Below, piece after piece: positions 45,885-58,499 of a stretch of 64,000 nt of DNA. The stretch spans positions 1-64,000 of the forward strand of contig JAQFVV010007250.1 of NCBI GenBank assembly GCA_028023455.1, read 5' to 3'. The DNA is from Epiperipatus broadwayi (Eukaryota > Onychophora > Udeonychophora > Euonychophora > Peripatidae). How positions within the stretch are numbered: position 1 is the stretch's first letter; every line of letters starts with the position of its first letter. The notes beneath the pieces were generated by a model that worked only from the letters and a program-made list of their open reading frames with translations, did not search any database and was not told the origin of the DNA. The position numbers and the translations under genes were made by a program.

Positions 45885-46762
45885 GAAGGTTTAAGATGAT
45901 AGTGTTTTAATTGTATTTATATATGGACTCTTACCACTAGCTAATATGAGTATTGAATGTCTTTAGAAAATTTAACTTTATATATACCAAATACATTCAA
46001 CTGTTAGTAACATCACATAGGTTAGTATATGCACAATGTTTTGAGAGATATTATTCTCCCCTCTTCTACAGGTATTGCTGGCCTGATTAGTGGCAGTACT
46101 AGCATGGGAACCAAACTTGGATCCTTATATTCTTGAGTACTGAATTTTAAGGTAAAACTCTAACCAACTGAGCCATCCTGCCAAAGGTAACAGTAGAAAT
46201 TTCATATACTTATCTATGAGGTTCCTCCTGATTTTTCCCATTTTTTCCTAAGAGCAAAGTTGATTAATGGTTTTCATACATTATGTATAGTCTCACAAGA
46301 TTGACTTATGGGATTGTTCACAATGTCATATAAGCAGAGATACAAAAAGAGACAACTTAAAGAAGCTGCTCACATGTCTATGGCAATCAATCCATAAGTC
46401 AAAATAGTGTGACTATACATAATGTCTGGAAACCACTAATCAACTCAGGAGGAACCTCATAGATAAGTATATGAAATTTTCTACTAATTATTGCCTTTGG
46501 CAGGATGGCTCACTTAGTTAGATTGTTACATTAATATCCAAGAATCTAAGGGTCCAGGTTCGATTGCCATGCAATGTTTAGACCAGCAATCCCTGAAGGA
46601 GAGGGGAGAATAATACTTTTCAAAACCTTCTGCATATACTAATCTGAGTGCTATTACTAACAGCTGAATGTATTTGGAATATTTAAAGACAAGTTAATTT
46701 CTTCTAAAGACATTCATTACTCATATTATATGACGGAAACAATCCAATATATAAATACAAAT
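45885..46762. repeat. Family B inverted dimer with a tRNA-like head in each arm
   Basis: Arms of about 420 bp. Outer ends carry TTGTATTTATATATGGA and complement; each arm has a tRNA-like head (left, minus, 46098-46183; right, plus, 46498-46570) with A box TGGCTCAGTTGG-like and B box GGTTCGAT-like. Between the heads lies about 310 bp that is itself palindromic (CTATGAGGTTCCTCCTGA and complement). Arms are clearly diverged. Confidence 0.88.
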
Positions 46763-46769
46763 ATTGCTA

Positions 46770-47370
46770 TTGGTATCATATATTTATTGCATTTAATATT
46801 TTATAATTTCTCTTCAATGAAGCCCATAATGAATAGAACTTAAATGATGTAAGCGACTTCATTATTTTATGACATAACTCGAAATTTTATGTACTAGAAG
46901 AAATTGTTAAAGGTGAGCAAACAATAGCAAAGTATTACAAAATGTAAATAAATGCTATTATTTGGCTAGAGTATCTTATTGCGTATTTATTTTTTCTAAA
47001 TAATGGAGCTTTATAAGTTACATACTGGGAATGGATAAAGTAATATTAGTTATTAAAATATTAAAAATAGGAAATAAATTTAATAAATTATTAAAATTAT
47101 CTAAAAAATTAATTAAACAAGATATTCTTAAAAATAATTAAATTTATTCGACAAAATCAATTAATTAATCAGATGGGATTATTTTTTAATTCAGAAGTAT
47201 AATTAACTGTTTCTTTTCAATTGATAATTAGTAAATAAATAATTCTGCCAATCCTCTAATGGGTCATTAAAACATTTAATAAACAGACTTGTTTTGATGA
47301 AGTTGGAGTAATCAAACTTCTAAAAGATAATTAACCCTTAAGTGTATAGAGTGTAAAAGTCTACTGAAGC
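46770..47370. other. AT-rich DNA, no gene seen
   Basis: No supported feature. Confidence 0.5.
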
Positions 47371-47384
47371 TTAATAATATGTAT

Positions 47385-47570
47385 ATATGTGTGTGAATTG
47401 TGATCCAGCCCAATTGATGAGAGTTGGTTCAGCATAAAATACATATATTGATGGACTATCTTTTTTTCATGTGTGTGGACATGTGTATCAGTGGCTTGAT
47501 AAATGGAGGATGGATAAACTGAAAATTCCTGAGTTCAAATCTCTCTATTTAAATATTCATTATAGTTATT
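47385..47570 (+). repeat. Family C fragment
   Basis: Diverged plus-sense copy. The core reads TTGATGA and TAAA, so it is dead. It ends with a GAGTTCAAATCTC B-box-like motif. Confidence 0.75.
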
Positions 47571-47637
47571 CACTTATTTAAAATATCATGAGAAAAAGAC
47601 CAGTTTTTTTAATATGTGCTAAAGTATGCATAATTTG

Positions 47638-47738
47638 TCAAGCGTTGGTGGCCGAGTGGTCAGCACAGCTTTTTTACAAGCAGTTGCCCCGGGTTTGCTG
47701 GTTCGTTCCCAGCCGATGCTTTGACACGGGAAAAAAAC
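47638..47738 (+). mobile_element. tRNA-derived SINE, family A, with target duplication
   Basis: GCGTTGGTGGCCGAGTGGTC, B-box region GGTTCGTTCCCAG, CCGATGCTTTGACA and A tail. It is flanked by GTATGCATAATTTG (47624-47637) and GTACGCATAATTTG (47739-47752), a 14-bp duplication with one mismatch. Confidence 0.9.
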
Positions 47739-48029
47739 GTACGCATAATTTGACTGAAATTGCCATAAAAGAGTTTATTATTTAAATTTTATTATTATTT
47801 TTAAAGATAAGTATTTGTAAACATAACACGCGAGGATCTAAAAATGACCGGAATTTTGTAATTAAAAATTGTGTATTTATTTTTAGGTCTTTAGGTGTTA
47901 CAAATTGAATTCCTTTTAAAGTTCATCCAATTTTTAACAACATGCCAACCTAAACATATTTTTCACTTAAAGTAGACTGGAACCTCTTGCAATGTGATGC
48001 CTTTTAATACCGGCAACAATTATTTTTTT

Positions 48030-48545
48030 TCCTTCACCATTTCTAAGTCAACAACAACAAAAAATTTGAGACATTTTTTTATTCGAAAAAATGAAAAGAA
48101 GTCATATAGAGCCAGATCAAGGGAATATGGCTGATGGATAAGCTGGGTTATGCTGAATTTAATTTTAAAAAATGTTTAACACTCAAGGCTTTGTGCACTG
48201 GTGCATTGCCATAGTAAAGCTTGCATTTTTCATTAAGCCAACAATGAGATGTTTTTGTTTTACCACATCATGCAAACTTTTCAGAACTTGTAGGTTTTAA
48301 ATGCTTTTTCATTACGAGCAAATTCTGAGTGAACAATGCCATTTGCATCTGACAAAATTCTGCATTGTCTTTACTTTGGATGTCACTCACAACATTTTAC
48401 AGAAATGTGATCAATTTGACCCTCCATTCAATCACTCATAAACGTGCATTTTCCTAACAGCAGCTTGCTTGTAAGCTGTTTCAAGCATTACAACTGTCTC
48501 CCTTAACAGAAAACAGAAGCTTGCATTAGTCCAACTTGTCAGTCA
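48030..48545 (-). pseudogene. Mariner-like (DD34D) transposase relic
   Basis: Minus-strand frames, joined only by frameshifts, follow the order of a mariner-type transposase: a V-Y-E-W helix-turn-helix end segment, I-V-H-x-E-F, then Y-G-N-A-P-V-H where the usual H-D-N-A-P-x-H box carries the second catalytic Asp (here Gly), and finally Q-P-Y-S-L-D-L-A-L-Y-D-F-F with the third acidic residue. Stops and frameshifts make it dead. Terminal inverted repeats were not found. Confidence 0.7.
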
Positions 48546-48549
48546 TTCA

Positions 48550-49385
48550 AAAATTGACAAATAATTGAGGCAGATTTAACAAAATCATTTCCTATGCTTC
48601 AACACAACTTTTTCAATAACAATAATCAGTAGGTTTATGGAGGGGAATCTCTCAAGAGATATCTAGCCACAGAAGCTTATAATATAATGCAATTTCTATC
48701 CAGAGAACAATTCCAGTTATTTTTGGTACGCCCTCACCTGATAAAATCTGCAGAAAATCTAATCACTACCAGTAAATAGTCATTGATGGTTTTACTGTAT
48801 TATTCACTCCTACCATTGTATGCATAGATTAGATAGTCATTAAATATGAGATTAATGATTTTTAGTATTCATTCTATAGCAAAAAAAAGCAAAATGGTCT
48901 TTAGTGACTAAATCTGTCAGTGAGATCCCCCTAACATCTAGGAAGATCAAATTAATCTGGTTTTATGGTTAGATCTGGAAATATAAATTGGTTTTGTGTC
49001 TCACAAGATGTAGAATTTTCTATGCTATAATTATTTAATCAGTTGAATATCCAGGAAGAAAAGATTTGGTTTGGAGATATGTCACAACTATATCTTGATG
49101 AATTTGGTTAGTAACTTTATATACGTCTTCTTTAAAGCAACATGCCTTTCATCATTGAGAAGAGAAATGTGTGAAAAAATAGGAAGCCAATGCAAATTGT
49201 TTTTAGGAATTATTTTAAATCATAAGAAAGATAAATTAAGCTATAGTATTCTTAAATAGCATGGGATAAATTCATGTTTCATTCTATTATTGCAAAATAT
49301 TACAATCAATTTACAAGATATTTCACCATTATTTAAATCAAAAGTTGAATATACTGTATTTACAATATTAGTGTCAAGATTCTAA
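48550..49385. other. AT-rich DNA, no gene seen
   Basis: No supported feature. Confidence 0.5.
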
Positions 49386-49387
49386 TT

Positions 49388-49492
49388 TTTTTCTCATGTG
49401 TCATAGCATCAGCCAGAAAGCGAACCCGCTAACCTGGGACAACTGCTTGTAAAGCAGCCATCGCTGACCTCTCGACCACCAATGCTTGACAT
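49388..49492 (-). mobile_element. tRNA-derived SINE, family A
   Basis: Minus-strand GCATTGGTGGTCGAGAGGTC, B-box region and ATGCTATGACACATG end. The acceptor-like pair GCATTGG/GCTGATGC is best preserved here. Confidence 0.85.
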
Positions 49493-49499
49493 TTCACAG

Positions 49500-52290
49500 G
49501 CTTATTAAAATAATTTTCTATTTCTAGAAAACAATATTGCACAGTCTAGTCTTTATTATTATGAATAAATTTATTTGCATTTTATTATTGAAAAACACTG
49601 ATGAATATATTTAAAAAATAGATGAGAGAATTGAATTCTTCAAAATATGATTCTGCTCAAAATTGTATTGCTATAATTATAATTTCAATATGCTCACATT
49701 TTTCTGTGCAAGAGCACTTTATCAAGTTAATAATTTTATTGTATTTATATAATTTAGAAATTTTTAAAAGGATATCTTTTTTCTTTCAGATTACATCAAT
49801 AAAGATAATCTTAAAACTCTTTTCAGTGTGAATAGCTAAAAATAGTTATTCATTACAGTGTCCTGATGTTCAACCTGTTCTATATATAGATGGTTTGCCT
49901 TGAGTTTATAAAGTTATGAAGTAAATGTTGAAATTTGCAGGCTGTGATATAAGCCTTATATTAATAAGAAGCCCAAGTAGTTGATGTTCATAATTAAAGG
50001 TGTGATTCAAATAAGTAGAGTAAAATAAACCCTTATAGCATAGTGAGAAGGAGCTTTTTACATTGTTTTTTTTTTGTATTATCTTGTATGTCGATCCAGC
50101 TTTAAAAATACATCTATAACCTAAATTATTAATTTAACAAGCTATTACTAATTTATTTATTTATTGATTGATTTATTTATTTTACAACAGTTTTATACAA
50201 TTTCTATGTAAATATAAACTGCAAGTTATGTTTATTATCAGTACATCTTTTATTTGATTTATATTTTTTAAAAAATTGAACATTTGAAAAGCAAATCAGT
50301 TTTTGTATTTTTCCACATATATATTTATGCTATTGTAAAATCACAATCTTGAAATAAACTTTATATCATTTGTTTTATATAAAAAAGAATGATTTTGAGT
50401 TTTCATTAATATCTGTCTTTTCTATTTTTAGTACATCAGTTATTAGTTGGTTAAACAATTCATCTATCAATTAAATGGTAATATTGTGTATTGATTAATT
50501 ATTATATAAACTATCATTAATTGAAATATTAAATCACATATAATCTTGTTTGTGAACATATATATTGGATTCATCAAAATTCCCTTTTTTCCAATCTAAA
50601 TTTAGTAACTGATCAAATTGTTAGTTAAGTTAACCCTGAGAATTAATCAGTTAACATGCCTTAGTCAATGCTCTGTAGTATCTGGGTTTATTTTGTATAG
50701 CTAGCCGAAGTAACAATATAGGGAGTGATTAGAGTACATTCACTCATATGTAATATATTTTCTGTAGATAATTTATTATCTATTACTTTATAATTTAGTA
50801 ATTTATAACCTGATTCATTGTATTTCATATTCATTGGTTGGAATTAATTATATTTTATTATATTTATCTTTGAATGAAAATTAATCAAAACCTGAGCTAC
50901 ATGATGGTGGAAATAAATTGTCCATTTCAATTAATCCACAATTATTGGAGTGATTTCATTTCTATTTGTATGTATACCATGTTGTATTACATTTGGTATT
51001 CCAATTGGAGTTTTTATCCCATTTGTGGCTATCGACGATTAGGACAATTTCATTTCTTCAAATGTAAATAAAATTTTCTGTTACATTTTCTATTACAATT
51101 TCATCTTCCTTCATTTAGATACTACATAATATTACATTAATGGCATGCTATTATACATACTATTACATTTGCTGCCCAATAATTAGAGCAATGTCATTTC
51201 TTCATACATTGCATATACATACTACATATATGTATAAATGAGAAATATTGATTACTATATCTATATATATTGGTATGTTAGGTGGACTGTTTTCTAATGT
51301 TTATATATATATTTCTGTTAATATTTTCAAGCTTTTGTCTGTAACAGCTATATGCAGTTTTGAAATATAGACTACAAGCAGTATTTAATACTGCTACAAG
51401 AAAAATACATATTTTTTTAATAATTATCATTCCAAAATTGATTTTGTATATGCATTATTTGCAATACATATTAAAATATTTAAACAAATATATACATAAA
51501 ATTGTAAAAATAAAATTACTTTTGCTTAGAATAGTGTCTAATCAGAAACAGTTGATTCTTTTTTATAAACGATTATTATAATGAAATAAATTTGTTTTTT
51601 ATCAACATAAGCATTAGTTGCAATAAATATTATAATATTTGTCTAAAAAAGTAGAAATATAGCAATAATTTGCAAAATACAAAATTAACTTCCATTTAGT
51701 TTACAAACTGTATGAGATACTACTAAATCCAAAAGGGGGGAGGAGATTACATTACATGAGACACATTCACACTAATTTTATTTTTACAAAACAAAGACAT
51801 AATTAGAAAGATACTGAGATGGACATCTTTTTCAATTAAAAAAATTATATAAAATTAAGGTATTTGAAAATTTATTCCAATATCATATACCAGTTGTAGC
51901 CATTGTGGGCTTTAATCAAAGAATGAAAATTTCATGTACATGTTAATTAAATGGGATATTTGATTATTATATATTGGTGGGGTGATTGAGGGTTTTAAGT
52001 CTTTAATTTGCCTGATAATTAGCAGTTGTTTTAAAAATACTTGTAAAATGAGAGGTTGATTTCATATATTTTTCATTAGTTGATATGATATTATGAAGTT
52101 AAAATCAGGAACACTGTGTTTAATTTTATTCATTAGATATTTCATAAATACTGGAATAAACAACTTTCTAAATGCTATTAGTACCAATATGCCAGCCTCT
52201 TTATCAAAATGCCTAACAAACATAAAATAACCTTTTATATATGCTGTCTAACATGATTCAAGATATCATATGTAAATGACTATTTATCAT
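49500..52290. other. AT-rich DNA, no gene seen
   Basis: Frames of 60-70 codons without domains. Short (TTA)n-like patch near 50155-50180. Confidence 0.5.
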
Positions 52291-52299
52291 CCCAGTGCT

Positions 52300-52330
52300 T
52301 ACTCACACACACACACATATATATATATGT
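52300..52330. repeat. (AC)n(TA)n microsatellite
   Basis: CA run followed by TA run. Confidence 0.9.
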
Positions 52331-52594
52331 TAAATGTGTATAAGTTGTTTGGATATTAATTAACACAAAAACATCATGACTAGAGTATACAACATGATAA
52401 TTTTATAAATCACTAATATATACATATGACAGTCCATATTGCTAGCTGAAAATTCAGATGCAAAATGTTCGATTTCCCCTCCCAAACATTATATTTTTTT
52501 AGCAAAATCTGAACCTTCACACTTTTATATTTATTCACAGAGGGTACTGTTGAAAAAAACAATGTTTAGTATGGTGATTTGAGCATTATATATA

Positions 52595-52980
52595 TATTGT
52601 AATGGTAAGGTCCGATATACCCGGATCTTCCAGTCTGCTAATACATTTGAACACACACAGATCAACTTTAACAATCAGCTAGTTCTTTCATAATATATAC
52701 CAACTTACTTCCAATCTAAAAGTGCTGGTGCACTTATCTGCCATATCCCAAAGTTGATAGTGCCCCATGCAACAATCCGGTTCATCCACGTATATAGGTG
52801 AAAGAGAGCAAGCTCGCATCTAACTACTGTTGGACCTAGGGTCTTCACATAGGATGCTAGACATAAAACGATGAAACACCTGACTCATGATTACATCCAT
52901 TTTCAATAAACCAGCCTAAGCACAATCCATCAAATCTACATGCAATCCAAATCAGTTCATTTCACATCTCATCACTCTTT
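52595..52980. other. Less AT-biased segment, class unknown
   Basis: About 380 bp of higher complexity and GC than its flanks, beginning TGTAATGGTAAGGTC. Could be a solo LTR or other old element, but I see no matching end or second copy. Confidence 0.3.
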
Positions 52981-52984
52981 TGCA

Positions 52985-55165
52985 AAACCGTTGCCTCAGA
53001 TATTCAAATGCAGGAAGAATCCGCATTCGACTCTCTTAACAGATATGTATCTATGCATACTCTTAATTAACAACTAAAATAATACATCCTATCTATCAAA
53101 CAAAATATAACCTGTATTTAATGTTCTCTCCCATGCTTATTAAACAATAATGTGGATGTGTGCGTGGGTATAACACTGATTATAAAATGCAATGTAAGTG
53201 CTTAATTGAATGTAAATGCTGGATCAACAAAACTATAAAGATTCTGTTAATTAACACAACTTCATAATATTTATTTATAAACAAAAATAGGATATATTTA
53301 AACATAAATATAAATTCTTAAACAATTTAGAAAAGCAAACAAAATTTCTATACAGTAAAATATATAAAAAAAAATCTCAATAAAGAAAAATATTTAAAAA
53401 ATGAAGCCAATAAATTATTTGGATATCTCTATGGATTTACAGTTTTTATGTCTATTATGATAATAATAAAAAAATGATTAATTCACAATGAGACTGCCAA
53501 CTTTAAGTAAATTCAACTGCAACCTCAGATATAATAATCGTGAAAAAATATAATGATAACACAACACAGAATATGATAGAACATAAGATAAAGAATACTA
53601 TTTAAAAGAAAAATGTTAGTCATTTATTCAATTTATCTTAAGAAATATTAGTAACATATATATAATTAGTCGTGTCATGTGGTACATATTTTATATCAGT
53701 GGCTTTTTAAAAAATAATAATAATAATAATTCTCTTACCGTAAAATAGTCTAGTGAAGCACTTAACTGTTTGTGCATATTTCTATCTCACAGCTGTCAGT
53801 AGAAAGTAAATCATCTAAACTTTATTTTAAAAAAATAAACTTTTCAACCTATTCCCCCCCCCCTTACTCTCTTGATATTTTTCCATATTGGATTGTTCCC
53901 TCTATATAATTAACAATAGCTCTTTCCAAATATAAGATGAGATAAAAATTAAAAAACAAAAAAATACAAATTGATACAAAAGAAAATAAAACAATTTACA
54001 ATTTTCCTTTATACAAAGTCCTTATATATATATAGATGTTGGTAGAACTCCAGTTTTATTTACAGAGCATCTTGACGTATTTCAGTGGGCAGTCAGTGTG
54101 TAGTTAGGTGTTATCCCTAGATTTTTATCCGGTGTAAATGTCAACTCCTCAGGCAATCAGACAGTCATATCTTTATATTTTTATATGGTCATACTCGATA
54201 GGAACAATGCTTCAACCCCGACAACAATTACGCTCTTTAGCCAAAATATTTCATGCTTGAACTATATATATAACTTTACATAAATTTATAGTCTAATAAA
54301 ATAATTTTTATAGACAGACTAAAACTTAACTGTATTAAATTCTTTTTTTTTTTTCAGTTCCTTTTAAACAAACATCAGGTTAATTTTTTTTTTTAAAAAT
54401 TGAATTAATAATGATTTCCACTTCTCTATCGAATAAATCAGATTAATGTTCCATCCAATTCTTTTAATTTTTTTATTCGAATGTTGAATTAATTAAGAAA
54501 AATTGTCTATTTTGTAGAACAATATAAAAATATAATCCTTCTGATCTAACTAGCTTGACCGATCTCTTTTTTCAACAAGAAAAAAAAGCAGACGATTTCT
54601 TAATTGTTTCCTTTTTATCTCGGCGCTATTTCTATTATTTGAAAACAAGCATTTCAGCTTTTAAAATATTTTTTTTTTACATTGATTCATTAAAAAAAAA
54701 ATAATACAACACGTTCTAAAATAAATTTATCATATTTTTATTTCATTCTATATTTAAAATATTGATTCACTTTCTACTGTTATAATTATTGTCCTTTTTT
54801 ATTTAAGTCATTGTCAGTTTAATTACGCAATACAAACGATCAAATATATATACATAACTATGTACAACAATTTTAAATTTTATTAAAATTGGCATTTTCT
54901 TAGTAATAAAATTTTATTACTAATATATATATGTGGGTATTTTTTTTTTTTACGGTCTATTGCCCATCATTAATAATTTACCCAGTAAGTAGTTATTCCA
55001 CTGTTTAGAAGAAAAAAATATTAAAAATATAAAAACATTATCAAAAAGTGCCCTAGCAAAATCTTTTTATCTTTCTACCTGCCAATTAAAAAAAAAAAAT
55101 TTCGTTATTTCAGATTGCTTAGGTATGTTATTGGATAGCGATTTTTAGCTACCTACACAATATAT
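52985..55165. other. AT-rich DNA, no gene seen
   Basis: Long A and T homopolymer runs and short (TA)n. No supported feature. Confidence 0.5.
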
Positions 55166-55170
55166 ATATA

Positions 55171-55907
55171 TAATTCAAAACAATACAATAATTAATACAG
55201 TAAAAAATATTTTAAAAACAAATATATACCACAATTTAATAAGAGTACTTTCAACTATCCATGTAGTCATTATCAACTAGATTCAAATTGTATTACAAAA
55301 AACCATTACAAATGTATACAAAAAGAATTACGTCATACATCAATTTTCCCACATTTCATTAATTTTAATATTAGCAGCCTGTCTATCAATTGTTACTTTT
55401 CATTTTTTATTAACATAGTTTCTTTAATTTTACGTTTATTATTATTATTTCTTTCTACACACAAAATCTTAACTTTATTAAAATCAAAGCCATAATTACA
55501 TGTTACATTTTGATCAAAATATACTGAAGGTGATACGTCATCATTTCTAACATTCTTTTGTCTTGATAGAAATGATGACATATGATTTTGATTTTAATGA
55601 AGTTAAGATTTTGTGTGTTGAAAAAAATAATAATAAATGTAAAATTAAAAAAGCTATGTTAATAAAAAATGAAAAGCAATATTTGATAAATAGACAGACT
55701 GCTAATATAAAATTAATGAATTGTGGAAAATTTATGTATGATGTGATTCTTTTTGTATACATTTGTAAAAGAGTTTTTGTAATACAATTTGAATCTAGTT
55801 GATAATGACTACATGGATAGTTGAAAGTACTCTTATTAAATTGTGGTATATATTTGTTTTTAAAATATTTTTTACTGTATTAATTATTGTATTGTTTTGA
55901 ATAATTA
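55171..55907. mobile_element. Penelope-like element 3' regions in inverted pair
   Basis: Large inverted repeat, arms about 340-380 bp, centre near 55555. Each arm encodes the same broken peptide on its own strand (left arm minus, right arm plus). It contains D-F-D/N-F-N-x-V-K-I-L, then E-x-N and K-I-K-x-x-M-L-I-K followed by I-N-R-Q-T. This resembles the conserved tail just after the GIY-YIG endonuclease in Penelope-like elements. Only this end is present and reading frames break toward the outer ends. A solo outer end is at 20566-20712. Confidence 0.55.
55563..55802 (+). pseudogene. Penelope-like ORF C-terminal fragment (right arm)
   Basis: 79 codons, the most intact frame of the inverted pair: DFDFNEVKILCVEKN near residue 8, KIKKAMLIKNEKQ near 27, then INRQTANIKLMN. 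The match to the Penelope-like GIY-YIG tail is by pattern recognition. No GIY-YIG or RT motif is retained, so this cannot be active. Confidence 0.5.
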
Positions 55908-55939
55908 TATATATTTTATTATAATTGGAATACAGACAT

Positions 55940-55942
55940 TGA

Positions 55943-55977
<35 letters not shown>
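55940..55977. repeat. (TA)n microsatellite
   Basis: TA run of about 38 bp. Confidence 0.95.
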
Positions 55978-55979
<2 letters not shown>

Positions 55980-56229
55980 AAGTTTTCATATTTTTGAGTG
56001 TGTTTTTATATGTGTCATGTCACTCTGTTTTGTTTTTATTTCTTTTTTTTTTGTTGTTGGGGTTTTTTAAAAATTAAAAAACCCCTACTTATGTGAGGGG
56101 TTTTAAATTAAGTTTCACATTTTTTTTTGGGGGGGTGAGGTTTGATTAATTTAAATTATAAATTTTAGTTTTTTCTACACTTCTTTTTTTATATATTGTT
56201 TGGTTGGGGGTTTGGGTTTTTTGTTTCTC

Positions 56230-56295
56230 CCCCCCAAGACCGACGGGGTGGGGGGGGGGGGGGGGGGGGGAGGGGGGGTGAAAGGTTTTTGTTAA

Positions 56296-56361
<66 letters not shown>
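56230..56361. repeat. Poly-G tract and (TA)n
   Basis: About 30 consecutive G with few interruptions (56248-56278), then (TA)n from 56300 to 56361. The G tract could form a quadruplex; its length may be poorly resolved in the assembly. Confidence 0.9.
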
Positions 56362-56364
<3 letters not shown>

Positions 56365-56365
<1 letters not shown>

Positions 56366-58195
56366 GACCTTCTGGTTTGGCACCAGAAATATTAATTGTA
56401 ATTGTATGGTATTATATCAGTAACATCTGATACTATCATATTAAAAAAAAATGAAATAACATAAAAATTTTAATTTTTTTTATTTATGACTTAAAACTGT
56501 GATTAGAAGTACATGTAGGTGCAATTTAAAAAGTATTAAATGTTTAGTATCTTACTTTAGGGTATAATTAATGATAGGATAGGGGGTGGCTTGTTATAAA
56601 CATAGTCAGTTCAGTTTGAGTTGATGCTAATTTGTTTTGTTTGTTCACAAATAAATATTTAGACTTGTTTGAGTGATTCTCTAGTTCATTTGCTTTACAT
56701 ATTTTAATTTATAGTATAAACAGTGAAATATGTTGCACTCATCATCATTAAAATAGCCATTTAGTCATATCAGTTTAGTGTCTATAGTGCATTGTTTGTA
56801 AATATTCATGCATGTCAATATCATTATTCAACTTCATTTTTCATTCATATGCTTCATTAAATCATTAAATATCACATCTCATATTCAAATATTTAATTTC
56901 ATAAATAATAGTGTTAAAAGCCAGCTTACCTACATTTTAAATAAATTAATTGAGCATTAAACTGGTGAATTATTAAACAATAATTATACTAGAAAATATT
57001 TTATTTATTAAAGCAATTGTTATTAGTTTTTATTCTGTTGTTTTTAAAGTACAGAATATTTAATTTTTATTTCAATTTAATGTTTAATATTTTTTTTATT
57101 TATTTAAAAGACAGAATATTTTTCCCCATTTTTTTTCCAAGACAAAGTTTCTTGCATAAATTAAGTTTTATTGTAATGGGAGGAGCAATTAGTATCTGTC
57201 TGGTGATCTTTGAACTTTCACATATATTGGACTATTGAAAGAGAAAAAGTGTGATGTAATAGTTTAAAAAATCTATAAAAAGGGCTACAACTACTATAAC
57301 AACTACTCTGACTGCAACTACTACTCCAACAACTACAACTAACTACTACTACAAACTGTTAAAAGATCTTCCAATACTGTTTCATTTTTAAATTCATTTA
57401 TTAACAAAGTTTGATAGTATAATTTTTTTTCCAAAGTTCAAGCTGAAAGTAAAATATATTATTGGTTCACAGATATGAGTACTTAAACCACACTAAGAGA
57501 TGTGTTGGTCCTATCCTTGGCTGACTATTTAGATTTTCCAAGCATTATCTGAAATGCATGTAAGTGTCTATACTATATTATTTAAGTTTAAATTGCCACT
57601 ATTAAAAGAAAGAATGGTAATGCATAATAGTATTGTAAATTTACTTTATTTAAATGTTAAACCTAATGGGAAAGAAGAAAAAAGAATGTTTGTTTATTTT
57701 TCAAAATTATTTTTCTTAAGTTTTAATTATATTATTAACCCTTAAACCGCTAATTATATTATTGGTTGTATGAGGTAAAAATCAAATCTTTTAATTGGCC
57801 AACTCACAAACTGAAGACAAAGCCTATTGTTAAAACATATTCGCCTATAATATTAAATTCAACTCAGATACGTTTATAAAAAGTATATTACTAATTTTTC
57901 AGGTTATGAAGAGAACGAAAGTTCTTTCAAAAATAAATTGCTATTTATTTATTCTAAAATATTCAATTTCAGCAACATAAAAGCTATAATATAAACAAAA
58001 AGGTCGACTTTTACGTTATAGAAAAGTAAATATTTCTTTTTACTAAATCTTAAATATTTTTACTAAAATCTTCAATATTTTTCGAAAATAATTTTGTTTT
58101 TTTAGTATTCTCTCTGAAAATAATTTGTAATTTCTCAAACTATTCTTTTATAATAATTTAAATTATATTCGAAATGAAAATCTCAGTGTTTTTCT
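56365..58195. other. AT-rich DNA, no gene seen
   Basis: Repeat-poor compared with the rest of the window. (ACT)n-like patch near 57290-57350. Confidence 0.5.
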
Positions 58196-58224
58196 TTATT
58201 TTCTTTGATCAGGCGGTTTCTTTG

Positions 58225-58439
58225 TTCTTTCCAGCCAATCAGAATGTCTTTTTCGGCTGAGAGCATGCTAAGAACCAATCACAAGTAATGTTCTTTCTTT
58301 GTTTAGGTTTAAATGCGTTTTTTTTATTTTTTACTTGTAAAATAATTCGGAAGAGGGCACCATCTTACAGAACTTTTAAAAACCTATTCAATACCTGTCT
58401 AACGAATATTTTAGCATAAGAACTGGCAGAGTTAGAGTG
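58225..58439 (+). promoter_or_regulatory. Candidate promoter with two CCAAT boxes
   Basis: CCAATCAG at 58235 and CCAATCAC at 58275, both on the plus strand 40 bp apart, in a segment less AT-rich than its flanks and free of repeats. A candidate coding exon follows 160 bp downstream. No clear TATA box. Confidence 0.4.
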
Positions 58440-58482
58440 ATGTCAGATGTCGACGAGGAGCTTCGTAAGAGGCGGGAAAAGG
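58440..58482 (+). CDS. Candidate first coding exon
   Basis: ATG at 58440 opens a short, charged, GC-richer reading frame: M-S-D-V-D-E-E-L-R-K-R-R-E-K. It reaches G|GTTAAT at 58482, a plausible splice donor that falls just before an in-frame TAA at 58485. The acidic then basic start is typical of many cytosolic or nuclear proteins, but I cannot identify the gene. Support comes from the CCAAT boxes upstream, codon-like composition with CpGs in an AT-rich region, and the repeat-poor DNA that follows. A longer frame at 58447-58746 in another register looks spurious. Could be coincidence. Confidence 0.35.
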
Positions 58483-58499
58483 GTTAATGGAACAACTGT

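Noticed and set aside
56189-56423. Frames with Gly-rich, Pro-rich and Ile-Tyr repeats
   Set aside because: Produced by the poly-G and (TA)n tracts.
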